From Callipepla californica brunnescens (lineage: Eukaryota > Chordata > Aves > Galliformes > Odontophoridae): DNA of 64,000 bases. A model generated the notes under the pieces. That model was not told the origin of the DNA and did not search any database. It was given only the letters and a program-made list of their open reading frames with translations. The position numbers and the translations under genes were made by a program. Positions within the stretch are counted from its first letter, which is position 1; the number at the start of each line of letters is the position of its first letter. Positions 37,801 to 50,800 of the stretch are shown here, one piece after another. The stretch covers positions 62,001 to 126,000 of the forward strand of contig JALIRH010000036.1 in NCBI GenBank assembly GCA_023055505.1, written 5' to 3'.

Positions 37801-39808
37801 GTTGACTTGGCAGAAAGGAATGAAGCATCTGAGTGTGTTCACCATCAGTATATGTAATGGCAGTGCAGCTCTTTTGGGCTGAGTTTATCACTGATTTTGC
37901 TTGGTTATTTCTAGTTCGTGCTACAGAACAAAAGCTGTGGCTGACTGATTGCCTCTCTTGTGCAGGGAGATGGCACTGGAGTAGCCAGTATATATAGAGG
38001 TCCTTTTGCAGATGAGAACTTCAAGCTGAAGCACTCTGCTCCTGGCCTGCTTTCTATGGTAAGTTTGAAATGAAGACTGAATAGCTTTTGGTATTCCCCC
38101 TCTGCCCTTTTCCGAAGTGTATAAATTCTACCTGGCAGACAGTAGGAATCTGTACAGTTGGATGGAAGGTGTGAAAGACCTGCGTGCTAAGTACCAGTCA
38201 GAAGGCAGCTGGGCTAGTCCTAAAGCAACAGCTCTTTCCCATGTGAGATGTCTCTTCCTTCAGCTTTGGGAAGTCCTAATTTGTATGCTTTGTGTTTTGA
38301 TGTTTTCAACCCGCAGGCAAACAGTGGTCCGAGTACTAATGGCTGCCAGTTTTTCATTACGTGCTCCAAGTGTGACTGGTTGGATGGAAAACACGTTGTG
38401 TTTGGTGAGTACCTGCCACGCAGGCCTGGCATGCAGGCTGTTGGACACTTTCTGGGGCACAACTGCTAAAATAAACAGCTTGGACTGCTTGTTCCTTCCC
38501 CATCCGTTGTGCCAGCAGGGGTATTTGTGCAGCCAGGTATTGAGATGGTTCACTAGAAACGTTTTCTTCCCAGCTTAACTTTAATCCAGATCAGATCCTT
38601 GATCATGTATCATGTCAGTATGTAAATCATTGTGCCAGTGCAGATGGAGCAAGGGATGAAAGGTGAAGGGATGCCTTTCTGCACTACTGTCAGAATGGGA
38701 CTGGCATCCACATGGCATTTCCAGCTGAGTTTGTAGATGTGAGATGTGCTTTCAGAGGATGACTGACTGTTCCTGTACTCCCTCTTGAGCTGTGAGAGAT
38801 CAAGGCCAGACATAAAGCTCTTGTCCTGCTCACTTTTATCAGTTCGGAGAGCAGTGTGCAGGGCTCTTCAGGAGGAACAGGAATTCCTGTGTGTGCTGGG
38901 GAAGGCAGCAGAGGTTAAAACAGACAGTACTGAAGTGGATGCATTTTCTCATTCTAGGTAAAATCATCGATGGGCTGTTGGTCATGAGAAAAATTGAAGT
39001 AAGTGGAATTTGCCTTTTTCTCTGTAAAATCCCTGTCGGAAAGTCATGGGAGAGCAACCGATATTATCCTGTTCTCTTCTCTTCTGCTGTTTAATGGCTA
39101 CCAGGGAATACCGATGACAAAAGCTGGGGTTGTTGTTTCACAATGAAAACAAATGATAGGAAATCTGTTGCCACAGTCTGTCATTCAGATTGACTTTTAA
39201 ATGCTGCACTCCCGTGGTTGCTGCTTAGGCTTTGAGCGAGGATTTTGTTCTCCTAGCTTGATTTGCAGCGCTTTGCATTTGTTCAGGAAGCTGAACTGAA
39301 AAGCTGTTCCATCAGACAAGAGCGTAAAGCACATCACTTCCGTGCCATTGCCTGGGATTATTCAGTGGGTGCTAAATCATCAGTTCTGCTGATCTGTCAT
39401 CGGCGTGTCTAATTAGAAAAGTTAAGCCAATCTTCTGATGAGCTGCCAGGATAACGTGTCCTGATAAATAGGAGCATGCTGTGACTGGGTGTCGTGGCAG
39501 GATTGTGAGCAGGATGACAAAGAGCAGTTACTGACTTTGTGGCACGCCCCTGCTTTGGGTTGGGAAATGTGCACAAGGGCCTCTGCCAACGGAGAGTGCA
39601 AACAGCAGAGCTGCCAACCTTTAGGTATTGAGAAGCAGGCGTGTGCAAACGTTTCTGATGTTGTGCGCTGCCTCACTGCCCATTGCTCACTGGGTTTGCT
39701 GTGTTTTTATAAGGTGTGACATTATATATCTGTCCCCAGAATGTGCCCACGGGACCGAATAACAAACCCAAGCTGCCGGTTGTGATCTCTCAGTGTGGGG
39801 AGATGTAA
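34899..39808 (+). CDS. PPIH: Peptidyl-prolyl cis-trans isomerase H (cyclophilin H)
   Basis: Exons 34899-34964, 35048-35112, 35897-35920 (only 24 nt), 36457-36501, 36728-36770, 37966-38058, 38317-38404, 38958-38998 and 39740-39808 give 177 residues, the same length as human PPIH. The product is a spliceosomal cyclophilin that binds PRPF4 in the U4/U6 snRNP and catalyses prolyl isomerisation in the nucleus. The whole protein is one cyclophilin domain: [13 protein letters not shown] at the start, [21 protein letters not shown], the catalytic-loop region [17 protein letters not shown], then [36 protein letters not shown] and the C-terminal VISQCGEM. Only the first eight residues (MSALGLNP) differ clearly from human. 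A donor 20 nt after the stop leads to a 3'UTR exon. Confidence 0.98.
35171..35280 (+). repeat. 14-bp minisatellite in PPIH intron 2
   Basis: The unit GAGGCGGGACGCGT is repeated almost 8 times (110 bp) without a single mismatch. Each unit creates an ACGCGT site and two or more CpGs. It begins 58 bp downstream of the exon 2 donor. Confidence 0.98.
35520..35612 (+). mobile_element. CR1 3'-terminal fragment (PPIH intron 2)
   Basis: It reads 'gccttggcaggggggttgga', then 'ctcgatgatctctagaggtc', 'ccttcccacccctacgattc' and 'tgtgattctgtg'. This is an intact avian CR1 3' end including two ATTCTGTG units. Confidence 0.92.
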
Positions 39809-41500
39809 TGCATTGGAGCAGAAATGGGGTAAGTCTCAGTCTTCTGGGGCATCCAGTGCAGCTGAACAGTGGGTTTCTGTGCTCCTTGCTTTTCTCTTGA
39901 CTTGTTTTTGCATTTGTATGAGCTTGCAGAAAGTTGGCTCAGCTCACTGAACCATCAGAAAATGCTGCTCCGATAGCAGGATTTTTTTTTACCAGCTCAA
40001 CTCCCTGAAGCAGTTTCCCTTCAGTCTGCATAAAGGCAGTGCTAGAGGGGAAGGATTTTGTGGCTGCAGTCTGAGGAAGGACAGGGTCAGCCCTGCCTTG
40101 GAAGGGGTTAGGCTGCCTTGAAGCCTCAGCTTCAGAATCCAATGGATGAAAGGGGGTCTGCAAGGGGAATTCAGATGGTATTACGCAGGCAGGAGGGAGT
40201 GGAAGGGTCATTTAACCTGCAGCTAAGTGCCCTCTCCTGTTGCTACTGAAAGCTGAGCATCCATATGTGGTGCAGGCAGGGATCAAGAATAGTGCTGCAG
40301 AAAGAGAGGACTCGAGCTTTCCTGCTCACTGCAGCCACAGCACAGCCACCATGGCACGGCTGAGGAATTGCTGTGTTACAGAGCCTCACCTTAATTCAGA
40401 AAAGCACCTCTGTCCTCATACAAAAGGAAATGTTCCCAGCATGTACCCAGGCTTCATTTTGGTTAAACCAAATAGGTGCAAGGCTGAACTCAGACTAACA
40501 TGGATTATTCTGTTTGCATTTTTCTTTCCCGCTTGACTGTAAAAATACCACAAGCATTTAAGCAAATCTGACCAGATTTCAATGTGTCAGGCTGCAGCTT
40601 ATCAAAAATCTGCTGTATGAGCCGTTTGGTTGCTGACATCTCCAATTTCAGCAGGCTGGCACTGACAAAAGCAACTCCACACAATTTTTAGCCTTTCTTT
40701 ATGTGATGTCCAACAATGTCTGGAATTGCCCATGAAGTCACATCCCTGCCAGCGTGGTAAAGCCTTTCAGACCTGCAGTGCTTCAGATACTTCTGTTTGA
40801 GGAAGTGACAATATGGAATGCAATCACTCAGTGCTTCTGGCATTTATAGGCTTTCAGAGGTGGGGACAGCTTTGTTTATAGGCTTTCTTGCTGGTGGAAG
40901 AAGCTGTGCTGATGGGTTGGGTCTCTTTTAGGGTGGTCCTCACACCCGTACCCATTTTTCTTTGGAGCCTTTATGTGTGATCTCTAGTGAATATCCATCT
41001 GGATGTCTTCAGTTCTTGGCATCTGCTTGCTTCCTAGCCAGGTCTTAGGAAACATCTTTCTGCACACTGCTGCCTTTCAGCTGCCTCTTGCCAGGAATCG
41101 GGTTTATCTCCCCCACCTTCAGACAGTTACATGAGCTATTTGTAAAGATCCTTTAAAATCAGCCTGGAGAAGCAGGCGATGTTGGTTACAAATCCAGAGC
41201 CAGACAGAGGTGCCTGGAGTGGAGATAGGTTTGATAGAAGTGCTTGCAGCAGGTAGTACCCACTTCGGCACCCAGTGCTGCTGTTGTAGGATGCTGAAGG
41301 TGGCTGCTGAGCATCTGGGCCTGTTTGTTCTGCTTTGTTTCAGTGCTCCCTTGTCTGCCAGCTCCACACAGCTCCAGGCAGTTCCCCTGCTGTCCCAGAC
41401 CTCGTCACAGACGTGTTCCTGAAGTCGTTAAATAATTGGCATATATCTTTTTTTTTTTTAAGTATGTTGAAATGTAAATAAAGGATTTTGTTAAATACCT
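39809..41500 (+). other. PPIH: PPIH 3'UTR, with intron and terminal exon
   Basis: The UTR continues 20 nt after the stop to a strong donor (GTAAGT, exon end 39828). A TTGTTTCAG acceptor (ends 41343) followed by about 140 bp and AATAAA at 41477-41482 makes the likely terminal non-coding exon 41344..about 41500. The link between them is inferred; an unspliced shorter form is also possible. Confidence 0.6.
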
Positions 41501-43800
41501 GTGTAGTGGATATCAGTAAACGTGCTTGGGAGTGGATTCTTTGGGCAGGAAGGCGTACTGCCTTTGTGTGTGCTACCCCTGGCTGATCCAGTGGTGAGAG
41601 GTGTTGCTGCAGTGAGTTTGCTAAGGGGAGAGCAGAGGTGGAAGGAACACACCTGAGCTGTGCTTTACCGGCTCTGTCTGTGAGGCTGCCTGGCAGAGAA
41701 GTTCTTGGCATGTGGGGAATGTCCTGCACCTTTCTACGTGCAGCTTTATTGAAGCACAGGATAAGGAAAAAGGTGTGATGGGCAGGATTGTCTGGGCTCT
41801 GAGGTAAGTTACGCTGTTAGCCCTCACCTGGCACATCCTGGGCCAAAAGGGCATTGGGCTCTTTTATGCCACAGGTGTTAGAGGAGTTGACATAGGTGTT
41901 AGAAGGGTGTTAACAGAAGGCCTTTTGCTAGCAAGCAGAGAATGAGCATGCCATAGAATTCAGGGCTCCTTATCCTGCATGGTTGCAAAGGACAAAGATG
42001 AGGCTGCAGGTTTGGTGGAAAAACTGTCTCTGTCGGACTCAAACATTGCCTGCTGGGTGGCTTGAAGTCACCCCTCGTGGGTGCTGAGCTCCAAGGTGAG
42101 TCTTCCCTGCAGCAGATTAAATATGAAAGAGGTTGGACAAAGTCTGCTCTGTCACTTGCAACCGCTTTGTGCCATCCTGATCCGCCCCGTCACTCCTCGT
42201 GCAGCAGAATGCTTTATGGTCCTTGCCTGAGGTGCATTGTGTGGGGCTGTCCTGGGGAGGTGTGGTCTGATGCTGACATGTCGGAGGACAGATCCTGTAG
42301 GCATGCTTTGGTGTCATCTCCTATGTAACAGCTGTTTGAAATCTTTATGACAGGCTCTGGGAATGCACAGCTGCTGAGAACGCTTGCACTTTTATTCTCT
42401 GCTGCTCAACGTGTCCCAGTTGTACCTGCAGTATGCCAGGTGATGAAGGAAACAAAGCGTGCTGTCCCATTCCAATCCTGGCTTTGAATAGCCAGGATCT
42501 CCTAGGACATGAGGGTTGAAAAGTCCTCATATGGAGGAGAAAACTGGACCCGGGTAACAGCTGTGAGATGGAGGTGAGCAAAAAGTGAGATGTTCAGCTG
42601 TTGCTCCTGCTCAGGGAATGTGGCTGGATGCCCTTTCCCTGTGGGGTTTAGGCATGAGCTTGGCTCCAGGCAGCTCGGGGGAGCTCTGCCTCCAGCTGCA
42701 GTGCTAAGGTTCACAGTTCTGGCTGCGGGTGCCCAAATTTGCTCTGCTTTTTCACCAGGGAAACCAGCCTATTTCTGGGTCCAGGCTCAGCAGCATTTTC
42801 TCAGCCTGATGTATTTATATCACTGTGAGCAGCCAGTTGTGCTTCCTACATAGCAGGGGTCACACAGCTTCCCCAAATTAATATCTAATAGTGGTAAATC
42901 CATTACAACCTCTTGAAAGTTGTTCCAGTGGTTAATTATATCCTGTTCCATTTATCTGCTTTGGACACTGAATGTATTGAGTTTCAGCTTTCCAGCCTGT
43001 GGATCTTGCCATTCCTTACTCGCTGGCTGAAAGTTCTCTCAAACACCATTATTTTTGGGTTTGATTTCCTGTGATGAAGGACCCTTCAGTCATAGAGCAG
43101 ATGATCACTGTCCTCTGTCTGAGCTCCAGCATCTTCCTCCAGCTGTGGACATTGCAGCTCGGAGGCAGTTTGACTCCTTACGCATCTGAGCATCACATTC
43201 ACCTCCAGCCCCTGCATGTCCCCTCCTCTGCAGCTATGGTGTCCTGAACTCGTGAGCCATGGGGGCTGCATCCTCACGGACTTTGTCACTGAGATTTGGA
43301 GATTCCTCCCGAGTTACCAGTGAAGCTGACGAGCAGCTCTGACTCTCTTTTATGTGACCCTCTAATCTAGATGCCGTTGTATTTTCTGACGTTTTTCAGT
43401 CGGTTTTACTGAGTGTCATCCAGTTCTGATCCCATTCTCAGGGTGTACTGATGCAGATCCCTTACGGGACTGCGGTATTGTGCTGAGCTCTTTCCTTCAT
43501 TGGCTGAGTTGGAGATCCTACAGAGAAGGACTGACAAGCTCGATGAGACACACGTCCATAAACCCATAAACCCACACAGCAGCCAAACTTCCGAACTGTC
43601 CATTCATCGAATTCCTCAGTTTTGTCGGGGAGCACTCGGTGTGCAGTGCCGGAGCCGTGCCAGGCCGCGCTAAGCGTGCAGCTGGAGCAGCAATGGGCTC
43701 CGGGCTGCTTTGGCTCTGCGCTTGGTGGTTTCTGGTGATCTTTCCCTTCCCTTATGCGTCAGGGATCGCGTAGCCGAGGGCAGGGCTGCGGATCTGCGGC
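41501..43800. other. PPIH-YBX1 intergenic region
   Basis: I see no exon, RNA gene or recognisable repeat on either strand. Short ORFs lack family features. CpG content rises after about 43650, where the YBX1 CpG island begins. Confidence 0.55.
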
Positions 43801-44463
43801 CAACCACGGCCGGAGGGCGGAAGGGAAATGGCGTGGTGCACGGGAACGCCGTGTTTCCCTCGGCCCTTCCTCCAGCAGCGCCGTGTGAGAGCTGCTGCGC
43901 GGGGTGGGGAGGAGGAAGCTGATCCCCGTCGGAGCAAACCCAGCGCTGGAGCTCCGGGTTCGGCGCACGGTCCCTGCGGGCAGAGGCAGCGAGGTGTCAC
44001 TGGGAAAAGGCCAATGAAAGACCGGGGCTGGAAGAGCCCTCTGAGCTGGGGCCGCTTAAAGAGCTCAATTAGGCGCCTGTCTGGAGGAATCACCCGGCTG
44101 TAATGAGAGGAGATCCTCGGGGAGCGCCGCGATCCGCAGCTGTGGCCGTCCCCGGGGCTCCGTGCCCGCGCTGCCCGCCTCGCCGCTTCCCGGTTGCAGC
44201 GCTCTGACCGCGGCTGATCACGCATCGGAACCGCTTCGCGGTGTCTCGGATCCGTCATTTTCCCGCTCCTCGTGAGCGCTGGCAGGCTCGTTTGTCCTGA
44301 TCTGTATTTACTTTCTCCCCAAGGCGAGCTCCGCGTCCCGCACCGCGAAGGGCAGCGGGGGCCGCGGCCGCGCGCGTCCGGAACCGCCCCCGGGGCCGAC
44401 ACCGCCGCGTGGCCGCGCACGCTGCCCCCGCCGGGCCCGCGGAGCCGGGAGCCACCGCGGCGG

Positions 44464-44716
44464 CCAATCAGAGCTCGGGGGCGGTAGGCGGGAAGAAAGA
44501 GAAGCCCAGCAACCGCCGGCGGAGCGCCCAATAGGAGCGCGGAGATGATGAAAGGCAGGCGGCGCGGCCAATAGGCGCTCGGGAAGCGGCCGCCGCCGGG
44601 AGGGGAAGGGCCGTCGGGATTGGCTCGCCGTCTGACGGGCGGAGCGAGCGGCCAATAGCGTTGCGCGCGGGCGGGGCGCGCGGGGTGGCTAACCGGTGCG
44701 GGCCGCCATTGTGGCC
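44464..44716 (+). promoter_or_regulatory. YBX1: YBX1 promoter with a CCAAT-box cluster
   Basis: Five CCAAT boxes lie within about 190 bp: 44464-44468, 44528-44532, 44568-44572, 44619-44623 (reversed) and 44652-44656; another is at 44011-44015. The first is part of CCAATCAG, the exact complement of the Y-box core CTGATTGG. A GCCGCCATTGTGG stretch at 44702-44714, near the probable transcription start, resembles a YY1 site. No TATA box was seen. Confidence 0.8.
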
Positions 44717-44863
44717 AGTTCGATCGGTATCGGGAGCGGAGAGCGGAGCTCAGCGAGCCCGGAGCAGGGAGCAGCCCCCCCACGGCCGGCCTCAGTCACC
44801 ATCACACCGCGGGAGGCGGCGCAAACAGCCAGTCACCACCACCGTCCGCACCGAACAGCCGCC
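44717..44863 (+). other. YBX1: YBX1 5'UTR, conserved
   Basis: The text around 44717-44747, including 'agttcgatcggta' and 'cgggagcggagagcgga', is very close to the human YBX1 5'UTR as I remember it, as is 'ccatcacac' further on. The exact transcription start cannot be read from sequence. Confidence 0.7.
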
Positions 44864-47800
44864 ATGAGCAGCGAGGCCGAGACCCAGCCGCCCGCCGCCC
44901 CCGTCCCCGCGGCGGCCCCCACCGCCGCCCCCGCCGACTCCAAACCCAACGGCGGCAGCGGGAACGGGAGCGGCGGCCTGGCCTCGGCGGCGCCTCCCGC
45001 CGGCGGGGACAAGAAGGTCATCGGTGAGGGAGGGAGCGGGCGGCGGGGCGGGGGAGGGCCGCAACGGGCGGTGCGCGCGCCCCTTCCCCCCCCATCCCCA
45101 CCCCCGGGGCTGTGCGCGCGCTTCCTCGCGGCGGCCGTTGGGCGCGCGCCCGCTCCGCTCCCCCCCGCCCTCCCCTGTTCCCCTCCGCGCGCGCGCGCGC
45201 GCACCGCTCGCCGCCGGGCCCCGCGTGTCGGCGGGTGGGGGCGGGGCGGCGCGGCTCAAGATGTCCGCCACGCGGGGCCTTTGTGTGCGCCGCCCCGCCA
45301 CGTGCCGCGCCCCGCGCGGCTCTAATCCTCCTTCACCCCGCCCGTTCCAGCAACGAAGGTTTTGGGAACAGTGAAATGGTTCAACGTACGGAACGGTTAC
45401 GGCTTCATCAACAGGTGAGCGGGGTGGGGGAGGGGCGCGTTGGTGGGGGCTGCGGGCTGCCTGCAGGAGTGTCCTGCTGTCGGCTCGGGGCGCGCCGCGG
45501 GGAGTCGGGCTGGTGAGGTTCAGAGAGGGTCTTGCTGCTGGGGAGGAACTGCCGTGGCATGCGGGTTGAGGGCTGAGCTGCTGAGACAGATCTGGGTGTC
45601 CCGGTGGCTAACGGGGTGAGCGTAAGCCAGCAGTGTGCCCTGGAAGGCTAGTAGTGCCCTGGGGTGTATTGCACGGAGCATGGCCAGCACGGTGAGGGAG
45701 GTTCTGCTCCCCTCTGCTCTGCCCTGGAGCGGCCACTTCTGGAGCACTGGGCCCAGTGTGGGCTCCCCAGTTCAAGGCAGACCGGGAACTGCTGGGGAGA
45801 GCCCAGCGGAGGGCTGCAGAGATAATCAGAGCCTGGAGCATCTCCTGTATGAGATGACAGGCGGAGAGCCCTGGGCTGTTTGGTGTGGGGAACAGAAGGC
45901 TGAGAGGAGATCTCATCACTGTTTATTGGTTTCTAAAGCATAGGGGCCAGGTCAGTGGGGGCAGGCTGCTTTTGGTGGCGTGCTGCGGCAGAACAGGAGG
46001 CAGCGAACAGAAACAGGAAGTTCTGTGCTAGCACGAGGGAGAGCTGTACTGTCAGAGCGATGGAGCTCTGGAGCAGGCAGCCCAGAAAGGTGGTGGTGTT
46101 TCCTTCTGTTCAAGACACGTCTAGGTGCCCACCTGTGTGACCTGCTCTGGGGAATCTGCCTCAGCAGGGGGTTGGACTTGCTCTTTAGAAAGTCCATTCC
46201 AACACACGCAGTTGTGTAGAAGTCCGGTGGCATGGATGCAGGTTAAAAATAGCAGTGGATGACTAAAAGCAGGTGCTCCTCAGAAAAGTCTGTAAGTGTA
46301 TGGGGGAGATGTGCAAAATGCAGATCTCTTATCCATCATTAGGCCACTGAGTGTGAGGAGGCCTCAAGAAATGTGCTGTTGGGATTCTTTTTCTGACAGC
46401 GGTTGATCTATAGAGTGGTTCTTCCCTCAGTCAGTTTGCAGTGCCTGCAGGTGATGGTGATTCTGCAGAGGCCACCTTTCCACAAGTTGTCATAGAAATC
46501 CCTGGAGGGTGTTCCTCTGCTGGGGATGCGGGAAGCCCCCAGGCAGCCCTGTTTCCTGCTGGAGGTCACTGTGAAAGCACGTGGCTCTGGGGTGCAGGGA
46601 AGTGCTGTGCAAGTTCCACCCAGGTGTTAAGCTGAAGAAAGGCATATGAAACGGGAGCTGGGTGACTTCAAACCCACTGTCGCAGGGTTTGACAGGAGGC
46701 TGGGGAATCCCCCCTCAGAGAAGCAAGTGTTGGTACTGATGCTTTTATGAGAGTTTGACCTGAATATCACCCTTCCACCTATCTGTTGCACTGTGGTCTG
46801 GTCTTAAGCCTCCGAGCTCCTGGGCAGCTTTAAAGCCCTGCCCAGTGTGTGTGTTGTCCACGTGCTGTTTGAGTGCTCGGTGTCAAACAGCTGTCAGTGC
46901 TGCTGGCTGCAGCACCCCGGGCTCCTGTAGGTGCGTGCACAGCCACAGGTCGCTGGCTTTACCTCTGGGGAAGGCTTTTTTCCATTTCACTCACAGCTGG
47001 AACGCTGTTGCATGAGTCAAGCATGGAAGCAAGAGCAGCTAGTTAAGACATCTGAACAGCTTTCCTGCTCACATTATTTTGGCAGCTGTTTAATCCCTGA
47101 GGTTGCTGTTCCTAATGAGAAACGCAGCGTGAGCTCGTGTTATCAAGAGATGAGAGCTGAACTGGAGGACATTTCCCCAGCTCCCGAATACCTCGGGCTC
47201 ACCACAAGGGAAGCTGTGGGAGCTCCTGCTTCTCTGGGGTCTGCTTTTGGAGCTAAAATTCATCTTTGCTTGTAGGTGTGTTAGTACCGAGTACGTTTAT
47301 TATTATTTCTTGAAACATTAGCTTGAGTTCTGTCAGTTGTTTCTTACAGTTGTCAACCTAATAAATGGATGTGCACGCAGCTGAGCTGCTCTTGTTGCCA
47401 TAATTGGAGCTGTTTTGTATTTACAGCTTTGCTGCGCTTTCTTAATCTCTGCTTTTCTGATTTTTTTTTTAAGAGATGAAAGATATTGGGATTATCATCT
47501 AGTGCACAGATAAGCTAACTGTCTCACCAGGCTTTCGGAATGGGCACCTCCTGTTCTGCTTCCTATTTTGTTTGAAAAGTGCTGATAGTTATTCCCATGT
47601 GGCAGCACGCTTACTGCTCCTAGGTGCTGGAAAATGTTATCTTAGTACAGAAATCCTGAGGCAGACACCGGGTTTTACAGTTAACCAGGAGAATTTTTAA
47701 TGAATCATGTTTCCACCTTGATCTACTTCAGTGTAACTGAAGTCACTCATTGAGCTAGAACTCCAGCAGGAGCTGTGATGTAGAAAGGGCTGTAAATGGA

Positions 47801-50800
47801 ACAGCATCAGCTGATGTGCTTGCAGAAATGGGACTTGGGAAGAGTGTAGAGCATCCACACTTGACAAGCATCGATGGTGAGTGCTTACTGCTGGGCTGAA
47901 AGCACTCAGACTTTCCTTAAGGTCTGTGGTTGTTGGAACATCTGAGATCTCATGTTGTGAAGACAGAAGTGTCAGGCTTTGTAAGAGCTTCTGGATGCTG
48001 CCTCGTGGGGCAGGGGGTGAGCTACCTCCTGAGGATCTCCTTCTGTAGCCCTTAGGATTAACTTATTTCCATCAGCATTGTGGTCTGTAGTATCTGCAGG
48101 TTCCACTTGGAAGGGGCTGTGTGGTGCTGGAGCTGGCTGGCAGCTGTAATTCAGATTCAGAGTTTTTCAAAGAATTGTCATTGCTGTGTATTAAAGCCGT
48201 GGCAAGGAGTGACTAGCTTTGAATGAGTCCAGTTATGAGCACTTAGCACTAGCCGTGCCTATAACCAGTCATTCTGGGAAATAAAAGGCAGTGCCAGTTG
48301 ATTCATTGGTCTGTGGAGCTGACACTGCAGCGAGGCTGAGCTGGTGTGAGCAAGCCCAAGGGTCGGGGCCCCAGGCTGGTGGTGAGCACAGCAGTGTAAA
48401 GGCAGCTCGGGCTGTGCTGTGTAACTGCAGGGCAGAAAGCTCGCTGGGCACAGTGTCTGTCTGTCTGTCTGTCTGTCAGCCACACCGCTGCACTCGTGGG
48501 ACACTGATGAGTGCAGCCTGCAGGAATTGGAGCTGGGGAAGCAGGCCGTGCACAGTGCTTTTCACAGCCTGCGATGTCACATCTTCCATTGCACTGTCCC
48601 AAGCGATGGGCTGCCTGCTGTCAGGTGTTTTTCCTTCGAGCCTCTGCTGGGAGGTGAATAGTAGGGGACATGTGGGGAGGGAGGGAAAAAGCCCTTTGCG
48701 TGACTGACAGGACTTCAGCGTGAGCTCTGAACATTGCACAGCCCCCTGACAAAGTGTTTATCAAAGCAGTGAGCTCTAACACGGGGACAGTTAAGCTGGG
48801 GAGCAGTGCTGTGCTGACAGCTGCTTGTCCTGGTGCTCCCCTGCTTTGACCTCACCCCTAAACAATTGAACTGCGACACTGGGCAAGCGCACTGCGTGTC
48901 TGAATTTCCATTTTGTGTTGTCTTGCAGGAATGACACCAAGGAAGATGTGTTTGTCCATCAGGTAAGATGTGCTGGGAGCTGAAACGTGTTTCCTCTCTG
49001 TAACTTGCTGTGCATGAGCTTAGCCACGTGGGTTACAAGTTGTGAGAGGAAAGCAGAGCTGTCACGCTCCCCCTGTGGATCTGTGCATCGTGCAGGCTGC
49101 CTTCTCACGAAGGTGCTGTGCTCAGCTGTGGCTGTGAGCGTTCCTGCCTGTCCCTAAAATCACTGCTTACATGCTGGACTCTTTATTTTTTGATGAGTCT
49201 TTTTCCACCAAGGGAACAGAGGGTCCTGAGTTGTATTGCTGGCACTGATCTGTGAAGTTGCTACTCATAAAAAAGAGTTTGCTGAGTGGAACATGGCTGA
49301 GAATTGTGCTTGTGGGGCATTCACTCGACTGTCAGAAATGCAGTCTGCTGCTGAGCAGCGTAGAATATAACCCCAGCTAACCTTTTGTGATCAATACCCA
49401 AAAGAATATACGGAGTAGGGGAGTGCTTAGTGAGGAACTTCTGATACAGTTTGTGCCGTTTTGGGGCTATTTTCTGTCTCCAAGTGGAAGTGTGTGGTCA
49501 GATGTGCAGTGCACCAGGTAGGCTGAAACTGTAGGAAAGCACAGACCTCTTCTGGCTTCGAGTTTCCACTGTGGTTTAATTACTTGTCCAGGAGCATGTC
49601 TTAACAAATAAATAGGTTCCTCCCCCCCCAAAAAAAAAGCCCACACAAACTTCAGATGCGCTGAGTGGCGTTTTCTGCTGCGCCTGATGTCATTTTTGCC
49701 ACGTTATGTTGTCAGACTGCCATAAAGAAGAATAACCCCAGGAAGTACCTCCGCAGCGTAGGAGACGGCGAGACCGTGGAGTTTGATGTGGTTGAAGGAG
49801 AAAAGGTAAACGCGGCTCGGGTGTCAGCGTGCTCGGGAAAGCCGTTCGGCGGGCTGCGGTGTGGTGCTGTGGTTTGAGCAGATGCCTGATGACATCCAGG
49901 GAGTTGAATGGTTTCTCATTGCTTTACAAATGGGGCTGCAAATGGGTGCTGGTTGCTTACCTGCTGCTCTCCCCGCTCTTCAGGGTGCGGAGGCAGCGAA
50001 CGTGACAGGGCCTGGTGGCGTTCCAGTGCAAGGCAGCAAATACGCAGCAGACCGTAACCATTACAGACGATATCCGCGTCGCAGGGGTCCTCCACGCAAC
50101 TACCAGCAAAACTACCAGAACAGTGAGAGTGGGGAGAAGAACGAAGGAGCAGAGAACATCCCGGAAGGCCAAGCCCAGCAGCGTCGTCCCTACCGCAGGC
50201 GGCGGTACCCACCTTACTACATGCGTAGGCCCTACGGGCGTCGACCACAGTATTCCAACCCTCCCGTGCAGGGAGAGATAGTGGAGGTAACGCACGCGAT
50301 GCGGTTCCCTTGGAACAGGGTGATAAAACTGCGGGTGCTCGAGATCTGCTCTGTAAGGTTTAGCTGGGAGATAAAAGGCCTGAGCAGATGCTGACGTGGT
50401 GTTCATTGCAGCTGGGGAGAAGCGGAGTGTTCACGTGTGTGTGATAACTTCTGTTACGTGTAATTGGGCAAGGAGTTGTGTGTAGTGCCTGCCCTCGTGC
50501 ACCGAGGCCTGCAGCCCTGTGTGCTTTGGCTGCTTGGCTGAGGAAGTCTGTTGCCTCGTGTCTTGCAGGGTGCTGACAACCAGGGTGCAGGAGAGCAAGG
50601 CAGAGCAGTCAGGCAGAACATGTATCGAGGTTATAGACCACGATTCCGCAGGTATGCCGCAGCTCGGCTCTCGCTTGTGCCTTGTGCTCTAGCAACACAG
50701 CCAGAACATCGCGCTGCTCAGATGCTGCATGGTTAAAGCCCAGCTTGACTTTCAGGGGTCCTCCTCGTCAACGACAGCCTAGGGAGGATGGAAACGAAGA

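Noticed and set aside
43752..44783. 343-residue minus-strand ORF upstream of YBX1
   Set aside because: It lies in the YBX1 CpG island and promoter, is rich in Arg/Pro/Ala as expected of random GC-rich DNA, and runs through the CCAAT cluster and into the 5'UTR region.
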